From contig CAYNDV010000082.1 of assembly GCA_964396055.1 (NCBI GenBank), positions 1 to 19,954 on the forward strand: a stretch of 19,954 nucleotides of DNA. Direction: 5' to 3'. Under the pieces are notes generated by a model. That model searched no databases, had not been told where the DNA came from, and was given only the letters and a program-made list of their open reading frames with translations. This document shows, one piece after another, positions 1 to 10,123 of this stretch (positions within the stretch are counted from its first letter, which is position 1; every line of letters starts with the position of its first letter). The position numbers and the translations under genes are program-made. The DNA comes from CAYJPV01 sp964396055. GTDB lineage: Bacteria; Acidobacteriota; Vicinamibacteria; Vicinamibacterales; JAKQTR01.

Positions 1-2
1 AC

Positions 3-1268
3 CAGTGGCCGTACATGGTGTTCGGCGACACGTTCAAGGACGCGCTCATCCTGGGCGCGGGATCGGGCACCGACGTGGCCGCCGCCCTGAAGCACAACGT
101 GACGCGCGTGGACGCCGTCGAGATCGACCCCGCGATTCTGCGCCTGGGCGAGCAGGGACACCCGGACCGCCCGTACTCAGACCCTCGGGTCACCCGCAAG
201 GCCGACGATGCCCGGCATTTCCTGCGGACGACCGACAGGCAGTACGACCTCGTGGTGTTCGCCCTCATCGACTCGCTGACGCTGCAGTCGGCGTTCTCGG
301 GCGTGCGCCTCGAGAGCTACATGTTCACGGAGGAGTCGTTCCGGGCGGTCCGCCGCGTGCTGAAGCCCGACGGCGTCCTCGTGATCTACAACTACTTCCG
401 TGAGCCGTGGCTCGTGGACCGCCTGGCCAACACGGCGGCCGTCGCCTTCGACCAGGAGCCCATGGTCCACGTGCACCCCGCCAAGGACCAGCTCGGCGTC
501 ATCGTCGTCGGGCCGCGGCTGAAGACCCTGGCGGCGTACCCGGATCCGCCGTCCGAAGTGAACGCGTACAACCAGGGCGCGCCCCTGGCGCCGCCGGTCA
601 AGCACGTCCGCAACCAGGCCATCGTGCCGGCGACGGACAACTGGCCGTTCCTCTACATGCGCGAGCCGCACCTGCCTGGACACTACCTGTCGGTGATCCT
701 GGTCGTCCTCGTAATGTCGGCGCTGTCGGTGTTCGCCGTCGTGAAGGGCGCGGCCCGGCGGTGGTCGTGGGAGTTCTTCTTCCTCGGGGCCGGCTTCATG
801 CTGCTCGAGACGAAGTCGATCATCCAGTTCGCCCTGCTCTGGGGATCCACCTGGGTCGTGGCCTCACTCACCTTCGCCGCCGTGCTGCTGATGGCGCTGC
901 TGGCCAACTGGACCGTGGCGCGCGTCGAGATCCGCCGGCCCCGGGTCGTGGGCGCGGTGCTGGTGGCCCTGCTGGCGCTCAACTACCTCGTGCCGGTGGG
1001 CACCATCGCGATCGAGAACCGCATGGTCGAGTCGGTGGTGCACAGCCTGCTGGTGTTCAGCCCGATCTTCTGCGCGGGCCTGCTCTTCGGGTCGAGCATC
1101 AAACGATCCGGCGACGTCACCGTGGACTACGGCGCCAACCTCCTGGGCGCCATGGTCGGCGGGGTGGCCGAGTACCTGTCGCTGCTGATGGGCTTCCAGT
1201 TCCTGCTCATCCTGGTGGCCGCCTTCTACCTGGCGGCCCTGGCCACGCGCAAGCCCGCCACGGCCTGA
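3..1268 (+). CDS. Spermidine-synthase-like membrane protein, 5' truncated by window edge
   Basis: The frame is open from the left edge, so the true start lies upstream; residue numbers here count from the Met at 15. Residues about 10-180 form a class I SAM-binding fold: glycine motif LILGAGSGTD (11-20), acidic pair in VEIDPA (E36, D38) and DDARHF near 64. The usual aminopropyltransferase catalytic loop is replaced by VFALIDS (81-87), so genuine polyamine synthesis is doubtful. From about residue 225 there are five or six membrane segments, including GAGFMLLETKSIIQ (258-271), a signature I associate with membrane-fused spermidine-synthase-like proteins; a further N-terminal membrane block probably precedes the window. 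It lies 1 bp before the PLP enzyme gene, so the two are probably co-transcribed. The substrate is unknown. The family call is firm, the reaction is not. Confidence 0.8.
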   Translation, partial: QWPYMVFGDTFKDALILGAGSGTDVAAALKHNVTRVDAVEIDPAILRLGEQGHPDRPYSDPRVTRKADDARHFLRTTDRQYDLVVFALIDSLTLQSAFSGVRLESYMFTEESFRAVRRVLKPDGVLVIYNYFREPWLVDRLANTAAVAFDQEPMVHVHPAKDQLGVIVVGPRLKTLAAYPDPPSEVNAYNQGAPLAPPVKHVRNQAIVPATDNWPFLYMREPHLPGHYLSVILVVLVMSALSVFAVVKGAARRWSWEFFFLGAGFMLLETKSIIQFALLWGSTWVVASLTFAAVLLMALLANWTVARVEIRRPRVVGAVLVALLALNYLVPVGTIAIENRMVESVVHSLLVFSPIFCAGLLFGSSIKRSGDVTVDYGANLLGAMVGGVAEYLSLLMGFQFLLILVAAFYLAALATRKPATA

Positions 1269-1269
1269 C

Positions 1270-2811
1270 GTGGACACGGTCTTCCGGCCCCTGCCGCTCG
1301 GCACCCGGATCCCCGACAGCCCGCACGCCGTGTCGTGCTCGCTGCCGACGATGCGCGACGTGTGCGGCTACGAAGAGCAGGACGCCGAGGTGCTGCGGCA
1401 GGTGACGTCCGGCTACCCGCGGTTCGTGGTGCATCCGTACGCGCGCGAACTGGCGCAGCGCCTCGCGGCCGCCGATCCGGCGCTGCAGGGGCGCGTCCTG
1501 TGGCTCACCTCGTCGGCGGCCATGGCCCGCCGGCTGCTGGCGCATCTCGGACCCGAGGGCCGGCCGGCCGCCCTGCAGGCGACGGGCGTGCACGGCGTGT
1601 CACACGAGGCCATCCCGTCGGTCGCCTCGCGGGCCAAGACCTTCCTTCAGCACGTCGGCGGCTTCCTGTCGTCGCGCGAAGCCGAAGACCACCTGCACGC
1701 GCAAATCAATCCCGGATTGATTGATACATCGTCGCCTGCGCCAGAATGTATCAATCAATCCGGGATTGATTATCGGGCGGGGATCGCGGAGCGCCTGCTG
1801 CCGCTCCTGCCGGGCGCGTCGGGCGCCGACGTCTTCGTCACCAACTGCGGCATGAACGCCATGGACGCCGCGTTCCGCGCCGTGTCCGCCCTGCAGGCCC
1901 CGCGCGGGCGCACGGTGTGGGTGCAGCTCGGCTGGCTCTACCTCGACACCATCGCGCTCCTGCAGAAGTTCACGGCTGCCGACGGCGATCACGTCTACGT
2001 CCGGGACGTCTTCGACGCCGAGGGGCTGGCACGGGTGTTCGACGCGCACGGCCCGCGGCTCGCCGGCGTCATCGCCGAGGTGCCGACCAATCCCCTCGTA
2101 CAGACCGCCGACCTGCCCGCCCTGGCGGCGCTCTGCCGCCGGCACGGCGCGCGGCTCATCGTCGATCCGTCGATTGCCTCCATCTACAACGTCGACGTGC
2201 TGCCCCACGCGGACCTGGTGGCCAGCAGCCTGACGAAGTACACCGCGCACGAAGGCGACCTGACGGCGGGGCTGGTGGCCGTCAACCCGGCCGGTCCGGA
2301 TGCGGCGGCCCTGCGCGCCGGCGTGGCGCCGTGGATCGAGCCGCTGTACGCCCGGGATGCCGCGCATCTCGCAGGGCAGATCGAGCGGACCCCGGAGGCG
2401 CTCGCGCGCATCCACGCCAGCATGCCGGCGGTGGTGCGGTTCCTGGAAGGGCACGCCGCAGTGAAGGACGTGTTCTGGGCGCGCCACGCGGCGAGCCGCA
2501 GTCACTACGGGCAGGTGGCGCGCACGCCAGACGCCGTGGGCGGACTGATCACGTTCACCCTGCGCGAGCCGGGATCGCTCACCCGCGTCTACGATCGCCT
2601 GCGACTGCCGAAGGGGCCCAGTTTCGGCATGCGCACGACGCTGGTGTGCCCGTTCATGTACCTGGCGCACTACGATCTGGTGTCGCGGCCCGACGGCCGT
2701 GCCAGACTCGCCGCCGACGGCCTCGACCCGGATCTGCTGCGGTTGTCGGTCGGCACCGAACCCGTGGACGCCATCGTCGCCGCGCTGGCCGATGCGCTCG
2801 GGGCTGGCTGA
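1270..2811 (+). CDS. Cystathionine gamma-synthase-like PLP-dependent enzyme (Cys/Met metabolism family)
   Basis: A 513-residue fold-type I PLP enzyme. Visible landmarks are TNCGMNAMDAAF (about 190-201, the cofactor-phosphate turn), AEVPTNPL near 270, the PLP-ring aspartate D299 in LIVDPS, and the Schiff-base lysine K323 in SSLTKYTAHEGD. It is roughly 110 residues longer than ordinary bacterial MetB/MetC; the N-terminal part (PLGTRIPDSPHAV, YEEQD, SGYPRFVVHP) resembles, from memory, the fungal Str2/Met7 type of cystathionine gamma-synthase. The start is GTG, one base after the preceding stop; the next in-frame ATG (1348) would cut into that conserved N-terminus. No good ribosome site is visible, so translational coupling is likely. 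Residues about 145-168 are encoded by an inserted palindrome. The last 142 bp overlap the convergent HEAT gene. The exact substrate (activated homoserine or another C-S bond reaction) cannot be read from sequence. Confidence 0.82.
   Translation: MDTVFRPLPLGTRIPDSPHAVSCSLPTMRDVCGYEEQDAEVLRQVTSGYPRFVVHPYARELAQRLAAADPALQGRVLWLTSSAAMARRLLAHLGPEGRPAALQATGVHGVSHEAIPSVASRAKTFLQHVGGFLSSREAEDHLHAQINPGLIDTSSPAPECINQSGIDYRAGIAERLLPLLPGASGADVFVTNCGMNAMDAAFRAVSALQAPRGRTVWVQLGWLYLDTIALLQKFTAADGDHVYVRDVFDAEGLARVFDAHGPRLAGVIAEVPTNPLVQTADLPALAALCRRHGARLIVDPSIASIYNVDVLPHADLVASSLTKYTAHEGDLTAGLVAVNPAGPDAAALRAGVAPWIEPLYARDAAHLAGQIERTPEALARIHASMPAVVRFLEGHAAVKDVFWARHAASRSHYGQVARTPDAVGGLITFTLREPGSLTRVYDRLRLPKGPSFGMRTTLVCPFMYLAHYDLVSRPDGRARLAADGLDPDLLRLSVGTEPVDAIVAALADALGAG
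1704..1771. repeat. In-frame nested palindromic element inside the PLP enzyme gene
   Basis: Two perfectly complementary 26-bp arms (1704-1729 and 1746-1771) enclose a 16-nt loop. Each arm also contains a smaller near-palindrome of nine bases either side of one C (AATCAATCC, C, GGATTGATT at 1704-1722). It is AT-rich against a very GC-rich gene. It is translated as QINPGLIDTSS...CINQSGIDY and preserves the reading frame. Because of the symmetry the minus strand encodes nearly the same peptides in its open frame, while the other plus-strand frames hit TGA. The borders of the inserted unit cannot be fixed without an uninterrupted homologue. Confidence 0.88.
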
Positions 2812-4214
2812 GCGGGCGACGTCTCCACCTGCAGCGACACCTGACCCTGGCGGTCCTCGTCCACGAGGCTGACCTGGCCGGCCTCCCCATCCGCCAGCGA
2901 CAACTGCCCCGGCGACGCGCCGCCGACGCGGCCCTGGATGGCGACAATGGCTTCACGGGCGGCGCGGCGCAGCGGTCCGTCGAGCCGGTGGGACGCGGCC
3001 GCGTTGCGCAGGGGCACGACGGCCAGCGGCGACCCCATCCGGCCGAGGGACGCGGCTGCCGCCAGCCGGACTTCACCGGACTCGTGGCCGAGCGCTTCGA
3101 TCAGGGCCGGCTCGGCCGCCGGCGCCCCCAGGTCTCCGAGCGCGCGGGCCGCCGCCGCGGCCAGGCCCTCGTCCGGCGCGGCCAGCACCCCGAGCAGCGT
3201 CCCGGTCGCCGTCGCGTGTCCGCTGCGTCCCAGCACCTCGATGCATGCGCGGGCCACCTCGGCATCCTGCGCTGCCACCGCCACCCGCAGCCGGGTCGCA
3301 GCCGCCGCCGGATCGCACGCGGGTCCCAGCGCCGCGATGGCCCGGGCCGCGAGGCTGCCCGATTCCGCGGCCGCCAGGGCACGCAGCGTCTCGTGTCCAT
3401 CGGGGCCCAGGCTGGACGCGGCGTGCAGCCGCACGTCGGGGCTGTTGTCGCGACAGGCGCCCAGCAGCGCCGCCCGGGTTGCCGCCTGCTGCGGGAAGTC
3501 CGACGCGAGCGTCCGCAGGCAGGCCAGCCGTACCCCCGCCTCCGGATCCGCTGCCGCGTTCCCGGCGATGCGCGCCGCCAGATCGTCCGGCCGTCGCAGC
3601 CGCCGGCCGAGCGCCACGACCTGCATGAGAAGCGACGGCAGGAAGTCCTCGGTCCGATCGAACAGGGACGACCGCAACTCGACGCGCAACTCGTTGTCGG
3701 ACACCGACGCCCGGATGTGCTCCAGCGTGCGCGGTCCACCCGGCCCCTCCGCCACGATCCGTCCCGCCAGCAGCGCGCCGCAGGTCCGCCGGGTCTCTTC
3801 GTCGAACAGCGCGCGGACGAGGGCCGGCGCACCCTGGACGTACGCCGTGTCGTCGAACGCCGCGTCGCCCACGTCGATCTCCCGTTCACCGAAAGTCTTC
3901 TCAATGGCCGACGTCACGCCTTCAGCACGCACCGAGAGCTGATAGGCACCGTGCCTGAAGCCGCCGACGACGATCCTGGTACCGTGCTCGTACTTGCCCC
4001 GCTGGTAGGCCTCGATGGTGACACGCAGCCCGTCGAGGGTGCCCGAAAGGGCGTACTCGACGTTCAGGAATCGGCGGGCCTCGACGCCGGCCAGCCCGAC
4101 GGCCCGGGCCGCGTCCCGCCATTTCCGGCTCCGCTCGCTGTAGGTGACCGCGTAGATCAGGTAGGCCACCGAGGCGACGCCGGCCACGAACAGCACTGCC
4201 GCCAGTCCGCTCAT
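2670..4214 (-). CDS. Membrane-anchored HEAT-repeat protein
   Basis: 514 residues. An N-terminal membrane segment (about 3-23, LAAVLFVAGVASVAYLIYAV) is followed by a soluble region of unknown fold (25-220), then alpha-helical repeats of HEAT/PBS-lyase type from about 225 to 420 (units such as GLAAAAARALGDLGAPAAEPALIEALG and EVRLAAAASLGRMGSPLAVVPL). The C-terminal 70-90 residues are low-complexity Ser/Ala/Pro/Arg. The ATG at 4214 lies 8 bp after the Hsp70 stop with a GGTGG ribosome site in the gap; a longer frame upstream only runs through the Hsp70 gene in another phase. HEAT repeats are protein-binding scaffolds, so by context it may bring the Hsp70-like ATPase or its clients to the membrane; that role is inference. 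The last 142 bp overlap the convergent PLP gene, and that tail may be dispensable. Confidence 0.8.
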   Translation of the reverse strand: MSGLAAVLFVAGVASVAYLIYAVTYSERSRKWRDAARAVGLAGVEARRFLNVEYALSGTLDGLRVTIEAYQRGKYEHGTRIVVGGFRHGAYQLSVRAEGVTSAIEKTFGEREIDVGDAAFDDTAYVQGAPALVRALFDEETRRTCGALLAGRIVAEGPGGPRTLEHIRASVSDNELRVELRSSLFDRTEDFLPSLLMQVVALGRRLRRPDDLAARIAGNAAADPEAGVRLACLRTLASDFPQQAATRAALLGACRDNSPDVRLHAASSLGPDGHETLRALAAAESGSLAARAIAALGPACDPAAAATRLRVAVAAQDAEVARACIEVLGRSGHATATGTLLGVLAAPDEGLAAAAARALGDLGAPAAEPALIEALGHESGEVRLAAAASLGRMGSPLAVVPLRNAAASHRLDGPLRRAAREAIVAIQGRVGGASPGQLSLADGEAGQVSLVDEDRQGQVSLQVETSPAQPAPSASASAATMASTGSVPTDNRSRSGSRPSAASLARPSGRDTRS

Positions 4215-4222
4215 CCGCCACC

Positions 4223-5905
4223 TCAGAGCAGGCGAACCACCGGTTCCTGGCGCATCAGTTCGCGACGTGCCAGCAGGTCGTGCACGGTGGCCACCAGCCA
4301 CCGATCGGCGTTGACACCGAATTCGATCTCGAGGCGCGGCCGCCGGTCGCGGGGGTCGTGGGGCGGATCGAGGTACCCCAGGGTGGGGCTGGCCGCGTTG
4401 AGCGGCACCACGACTTCGGCCCGCCCGCCGGCCCCCCCGACCTTCTGCAGGTCTCCGGCGGCATCCCACACGAACCGGCGCTCGCGCCCCTCGTCGCGGG
4501 CCACCTCGCAGATGACCAGGCTGAACACGGCTTCCGGCTCGCCGCGGGCGCAGGTGGGCACGACCTGGCGTTTCCAGAAGCCGGGTGGCGTCGGGAATCT
4601 GGTCCCCCGCGGCACGACGATCGTGTGACGCGGTTCGGCCGATCCGACGTCGTGAGTGACGAAGGCATAGTCGTGGACGATGAAGTCGGCGGTGTTGACG
4701 CGGTCGGCTGCGAAGCACGCCGCCCCGTAGGCCACGGCCTCGAAGGGCTGCCAGGCCCGCACGCGGCGCCGCTCGAACCGGCGTTCCAGCCGGGGAAAGA
4801 CCCCCGGCAGCAGCGTCGAGCCGCCGACGACCAGGACGTGGTCGAGGTCAGTGGCCGCCACCCGTCCGGTGGCGAACATCTCGTCGAAGCATTCGTCGAG
4901 GCTGCGGTAGAACCCCTGCACCTCGAGGATCTCGACCAGCCGCGCGCGCGTCAACGTGGCCATCCCCGCGCCGGGCTGCCGGGCCGCGCCGTTCCCCACG
5001 GCGCCGGGCGGCGCCATCAGGAACGCCGCCTGGTCCTTGAAGAACACCTCTTCTTTTACGCGGCACGCTTCGGCCAGCATCAGCCGCCGCCAGAACCGCG
5101 ACTCGGCATCGTCGGCCCATTCGTCGACCGGATAGCCCATCTGCGCGCACAGGTCGGCCAGCACCCAGCTGTCCACGGCGTGGCCGCCCAAAGGCCGCCC
5201 GCGTTTCGCGAGCACCTGCGCGTGCCCGCCCTGCGCGCCCCGCGGCGTGAGCCGCACCACTTCGGTGTGCATCGTGCCGCCGCCGATGTCGACGACGAGG
5301 ACAACGCTGTCGTCCGTCAGGCCGAGGCCGTACCCCAACGCGACGGCCAGCGGTTCGTCCACGAAGCGCGCGGCGCCCACACCCAGGTCACGCAGGATGT
5401 CCTGCACCTCGGCGCGATACGTCTCGAAGGCGGCCACGGGGGCGGCCACCACCAGGTCGCGCACGCGCGCGCCGCAGGTCCGTTTCGTCTCGGCGAACAG
5501 TTCGCGCAGGAACGCGTGGGCGGCCATGCGGGCACTGACGGGCTGGCGCCCCACCCGGGCCAGCGTCCGGCCGGCATCGGTGCCCAGCGCGGCCTTGAAC
5601 GCGGGCACGAACGCGGGCCCGGGCGCCGTACGATTCCGTTCGAGGGCCTGGCGGCCGATGAAGGCGGCCCGTCCGAGAAACACGCGGCGGGCCACGGGCG
5701 GCCATGCGCCGAGGCGATCGAGCAGGCCGCGGTTCTCGGGAAACTGCACCGCCGACGGCACCATGCGCGGCGCCTCGAGGGGATCGGCGGCCTCGGGCTG
5801 ACGGCACACGGCCGGCAGATCGACGAGCGTCGCCTGCCCGGCAGACTCATCCCACCGTGCGATAGCCGAGTTGGTCGTGCCCAGATCGAGGGCCCAGCCG
5901 TTCAT
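4223..5905 (-). CDS. Hsp70-family (DnaK-like) ATPase
   Basis: 560 residues with the Hsp70/actin nucleotide-binding fold: phosphate-1 motif DLGTTNS (7-13), AAPVAAF (154-160), EPLAVALGYG (184-193), phosphate-2 motif DIGGGT (206-211), and adenosine motif VVGGSTLLPG (359-368). After residue 400 only about 160 residues remain, a beta-rich region (VVPRGTRFP, RRPRLEIEFGVNADRWL) that resembles a shortened substrate-binding beta domain; the helical lid and the DnaK C-terminal tail are absent. It is therefore an Hsp70-like protein rather than the housekeeping DnaK, and no dnaJ or grpE is adjacent. It heads a two-gene operon with the HEAT-repeat protein. A sigma-70-like promoter ends 8 bp before the ATG, suggesting a leaderless mRNA. 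Clients are unknown. Confidence 0.9.
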   Translation of the reverse strand: MNGWALDLGTTNSAIARWDESAGQATLVDLPAVCRQPEAADPLEAPRMVPSAVQFPENRGLLDRLGAWPPVARRVFLGRAAFIGRQALERNRTAPGPAFVPAFKAALGTDAGRTLARVGRQPVSARMAAHAFLRELFAETKRTCGARVRDLVVAAPVAAFETYRAEVQDILRDLGVGAARFVDEPLAVALGYGLGLTDDSVVLVVDIGGGTMHTEVVRLTPRGAQGGHAQVLAKRGRPLGGHAVDSWVLADLCAQMGYPVDEWADDAESRFWRRLMLAEACRVKEEVFFKDQAAFLMAPPGAVGNGAARQPGAGMATLTRARLVEILEVQGFYRSLDECFDEMFATGRVAATDLDHVLVVGGSTLLPGVFPRLERRFERRRVRAWQPFEAVAYGAACFAADRVNTADFIVHDYAFVTHDVGSAEPRHTIVVPRGTRFPTPPGFWKRQVVPTCARGEPEAVFSLVICEVARDEGRERRFVWDAAGDLQKVGGAGGRAEVVVPLNAASPTLGYLDPPHDPRDRRPRLEIEFGVNADRWLVATVHDLLARRELMRQEPVVRLL

Positions 5906-5913
5906 GCCCGGAC

Positions 5914-5942
5914 AATCTATGCCGTTCGGGGCTGCGGTTCAA
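5914..5942 (-). promoter_or_regulatory. Predicted sigma-70-type promoter of the Hsp70/HEAT operon
   Basis: On the minus strand TTGAAC (5942-5937) and TAGATT (5919-5914) are separated by 17 bp. Only 8 bases lie between the -10 hexamer and the ATG at 5905, so transcription should begin at or next to the start codon. No Shine-Dalgarno sequence fits in that space. Confidence 0.6.
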
Positions 5943-5962
5943 TGGCACGGGGACGGCGGCGA

Positions 5963-8152
<2,190 letters not shown>

Positions 8153-8166
8153 GCAGCGGCCCCCTC

Positions 8167-8172
8167 AGTCTA
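8167..8172 (-). promoter_or_regulatory. Possible -10 element for the MASE1 kinase gene
   Basis: TAGACT on the minus strand lies 14 bases before the GTG at 8152. The best -35 is a weak TTGCGG with a 19-bp spacer. The 197-bp gap 8153-8349 to cysE holds this element and a 12-bp GC palindrome (8316-8327); no convincing promoter for cysE was seen. Confidence 0.3.
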
Positions 8173-8349
8173 GCGCGAAAGGGCCCGCCGCCCGCAACGT
8201 CACGGGAGCGCACCCGCGGCGTGCCGGATGAACCCTGAGGCCCCTCCGAAGCGTCTCACACAGACACCAGGTCAACCCCGGCGGCTCCCGGATTGCGTGG
8301 TCGGCTGCCGCGTTCGCCGCCGGCGGCCTGCGGAGTGTGACCGTGACCT

Positions 8350-9213
8350 ATGTCCCCTGACGTCGACCGCTGGATCGGTGCCGTGTGCGAGGCGCGGGCC
8401 GCCTACCGCCTGCCGGTGCGGGCGGACGTGCTCGCCACGGCCTTCGCCGAGGACGCGCTGGCGCTGCTCTTTCCGCACTTCGCCGCGCACCGGCGGACCG
8501 ACCGGCCCAGCGTGCGGGCGGAGTTCCACCGCCTCGAGGCCTCCCTGCGGCAGTTCCTCGCCGGCCTCGGCCGCGCCGACGACCGCGTGGCCCCGGCGTT
8601 CATGGCCAGCCTCCCGGCGATACACGACGCGCTCGTCATGGACGCGCAGGCCACGTGCGACGCCGATCCGGCGGCCACCAGCGTGGACGAGGTGATCCTC
8701 GCCTATCCGGGCTTCTATGCCCTCGCCTGCCACCGGTTCGCCCACGAACTCAGCCGGCTGGGGGTCCCGCTGCTGCCGCGCCTGGTCAGCGAAACGGCCC
8801 ACCGCGTGACCGGCATCGACATCCACCCCGGCGCGAGCATCGGCCCGGCGATGGCCATCGACCACGGCACCGGCATCGTCATCGGCGAAACGGCGGTGGT
8901 GGGCAGCCGGGTGCGCCTCTACCAGGGCGTGACGCTGGGTGCGCTGAGCGTGCAGAAGTCGTTCGCCCGCACGAAGCGCCACCCGACGATCGAAGACGAC
9001 GTGGTGATCTACGCCAACGCCACGATCCTCGGCGGCGACACGGTGGTGGGCCGCGCGAGCGTCATCGGCGGCAACGTGTGGCTGACGCACAGCGTGCCGC
9101 CGCACTCCATCGTGACCAACCGCGCGGTGACGAAGCGCCACACGCCCGACGCCGCCGCGGCCTCTTCCGACGACCAGCAGCCGCGCCTGACGGCGCATGA
9201 GGATGGATCATGA
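8350..9213 (+). CDS. cysE: Serine O-acetyltransferase
   Basis: 287 residues. It transfers acetyl from acetyl-CoA to L-serine, the first step of cysteine synthesis. An alpha-helical N-terminal domain (1-140) is followed by a left-handed beta-helix of hexapeptide repeats (about 155-265). The active-site region reads GIDIHPGASIG with H159 and AIDHGTGIVIGET with H172, followed by LYQGVTLGALS. The ATG at 8350 is the only workable start, since nearby in-frame GTG codons run into stops; the GGAG 14 bases upstream is a poor ribosome site. The gene overlaps cysK by ATGA, so the two are translationally coupled. The C-terminus ends in HEDGS and lacks the terminal isoleucine that docks classic CysE into CysK, so a stable cysteine synthase complex is not obvious. 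Function is well supported by motif and neighbour. Confidence 0.93.
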   Translation: MSPDVDRWIGAVCEARAAYRLPVRADVLATAFAEDALALLFPHFAAHRRTDRPSVRAEFHRLEASLRQFLAGLGRADDRVAPAFMASLPAIHDALVMDAQATCDADPAATSVDEVILAYPGFYALACHRFAHELSRLGVPLLPRLVSETAHRVTGIDIHPGASIGPAMAIDHGTGIVIGETAVVGSRVRLYQGVTLGALSVQKSFARTKRHPTIEDDVVIYANATILGGDTVVGRASVIGGNVWLTHSVPPHSIVTNRAVTKRHTPDAAAASSDDQQPRLTAHEDGS

Positions 9214-10121
9214 AGGCAGACACGATTCTCGACACGATCGGACGCACTCCCCACGTGCGGCTCCGCCGCCTCTTCGATCCGCGCGTGCAGGCCTGGATGA
9301 AGCTGGAACGCGCGAACCCCGGCGGCAGCATCAAGGACCGCATCGCACTCGCGATGATCGACGACGCCGAGGCCCGCGGCGCCCTGGGCCCCGGCTCGGT
9401 CGTCGTGGAGCCGACGTCGGGCAACACGGGCATCGGCCTGGCGATGGTCGCGGCCGTCAAGGGCTACCGGCTGATCCTGGTCATGCCGGAATCGATGTCC
9501 GTGGAGCGGCGGCGCATCATGGCGGCGTACGGCGCGGAACTGGTGCTGACCCCGCGCGAGAAGGGCATGAAGGGCGCCATCGAACGTGCGGGCCAGCTGG
9601 TGGCCGAGACGCCGGGCGCGTGGATGCCGCAGCAGTTCGAGAACCCCGCCAACGTGGCCGTGCACCAGCGCACGACCGCCCGCGAGATCCTGGAGGACTT
9701 CCCGGAGGGGCTCGACTGCCTCGTGACGGGCGTCGGCACCGGCGGGCACATCACGGGCGTGGCGGAGATCCTGAAGCCGCAGATGCCGCGCCTCCGCGTG
9801 CTGGCGGTCGAGCCGGCGAAGTCACCCGTGATCGCGGGCGGGGCGCCGTCGCCGCACCGCATCCAGGGCATCGGCGCTGGCTTCGTGCCGGCCAACCTGC
9901 ACCGGGAGGTGCTCGACGGCGTCATCCAGGTGAGCGAAGAGGACGCCTTCGCGTACGCGCAACGCGCGGCGCGGGAGGAGGGCCTGTTTGTCGGCATCTC
10001 GTCGGGCGCCTCGCTGGCGGCTGTGGCCCAAGTGCTGCCCACGCTGCCCGACGGCGCGCGGGTGCTGACGTTCTGCTACGACACGGGCGAGCGGTACCTC
10101 TCGGTGGACGGGTTGTTCTAG
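9210..10121 (+). CDS. cysK: Cysteine synthase (O-acetylserine sulfhydrylase)
   Basis: 303 residues of the fold-type II PLP family. It exchanges the acetyl group of O-acetylserine for sulfide to give cysteine. The PLP lysine is K42 in NPGGSIKDR, the substrate loop is TSGNTG (69-74), the phosphate-binding loop is GTGGH (176-180), and the pyridine-nitrogen serine lies in SSGAS (264-268). The ATG overlaps the cysE stop by 4 bp. The partner enzyme next door makes its substrate, so cysteine synthesis is the expected role. CysK and CysM isoforms are hard to separate by eye. A heptanucleotide repeat array begins 2 bp after the stop codon. Confidence 0.93.
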   Translation: MKADTILDTIGRTPHVRLRRLFDPRVQAWMKLERANPGGSIKDRIALAMIDDAEARGALGPGSVVVEPTSGNTGIGLAMVAAVKGYRLILVMPESMSVERRRIMAAYGAELVLTPREKGMKGAIERAGQLVAETPGAWMPQQFENPANVAVHQRTTAREILEDFPEGLDCLVTGVGTGGHITGVAEILKPQMPRLRVLAVEPAKSPVIAGGAPSPHRIQGIGAGFVPANLHREVLDGVIQVSEEDAFAYAQRAAREEGLFVGISSGASLAAVAQVLPTLPDGARVLTFCYDTGERYLSVDGLF

Positions 10122-10123
10122 GG

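Noticed and set aside
1917..4628. A 903-residue plus-strand open frame
   Set aside because: It is out of frame with the PLP gene and antisense to the HEAT and Hsp70 genes, with no recognisable domain.
8153..8349. T-box or S-box-like leader in front of the cysteine genes
   Set aside because: No specifier stem, T-box motif or terminator/antiterminator pair could be made out; only a 12-bp GC palindrome.
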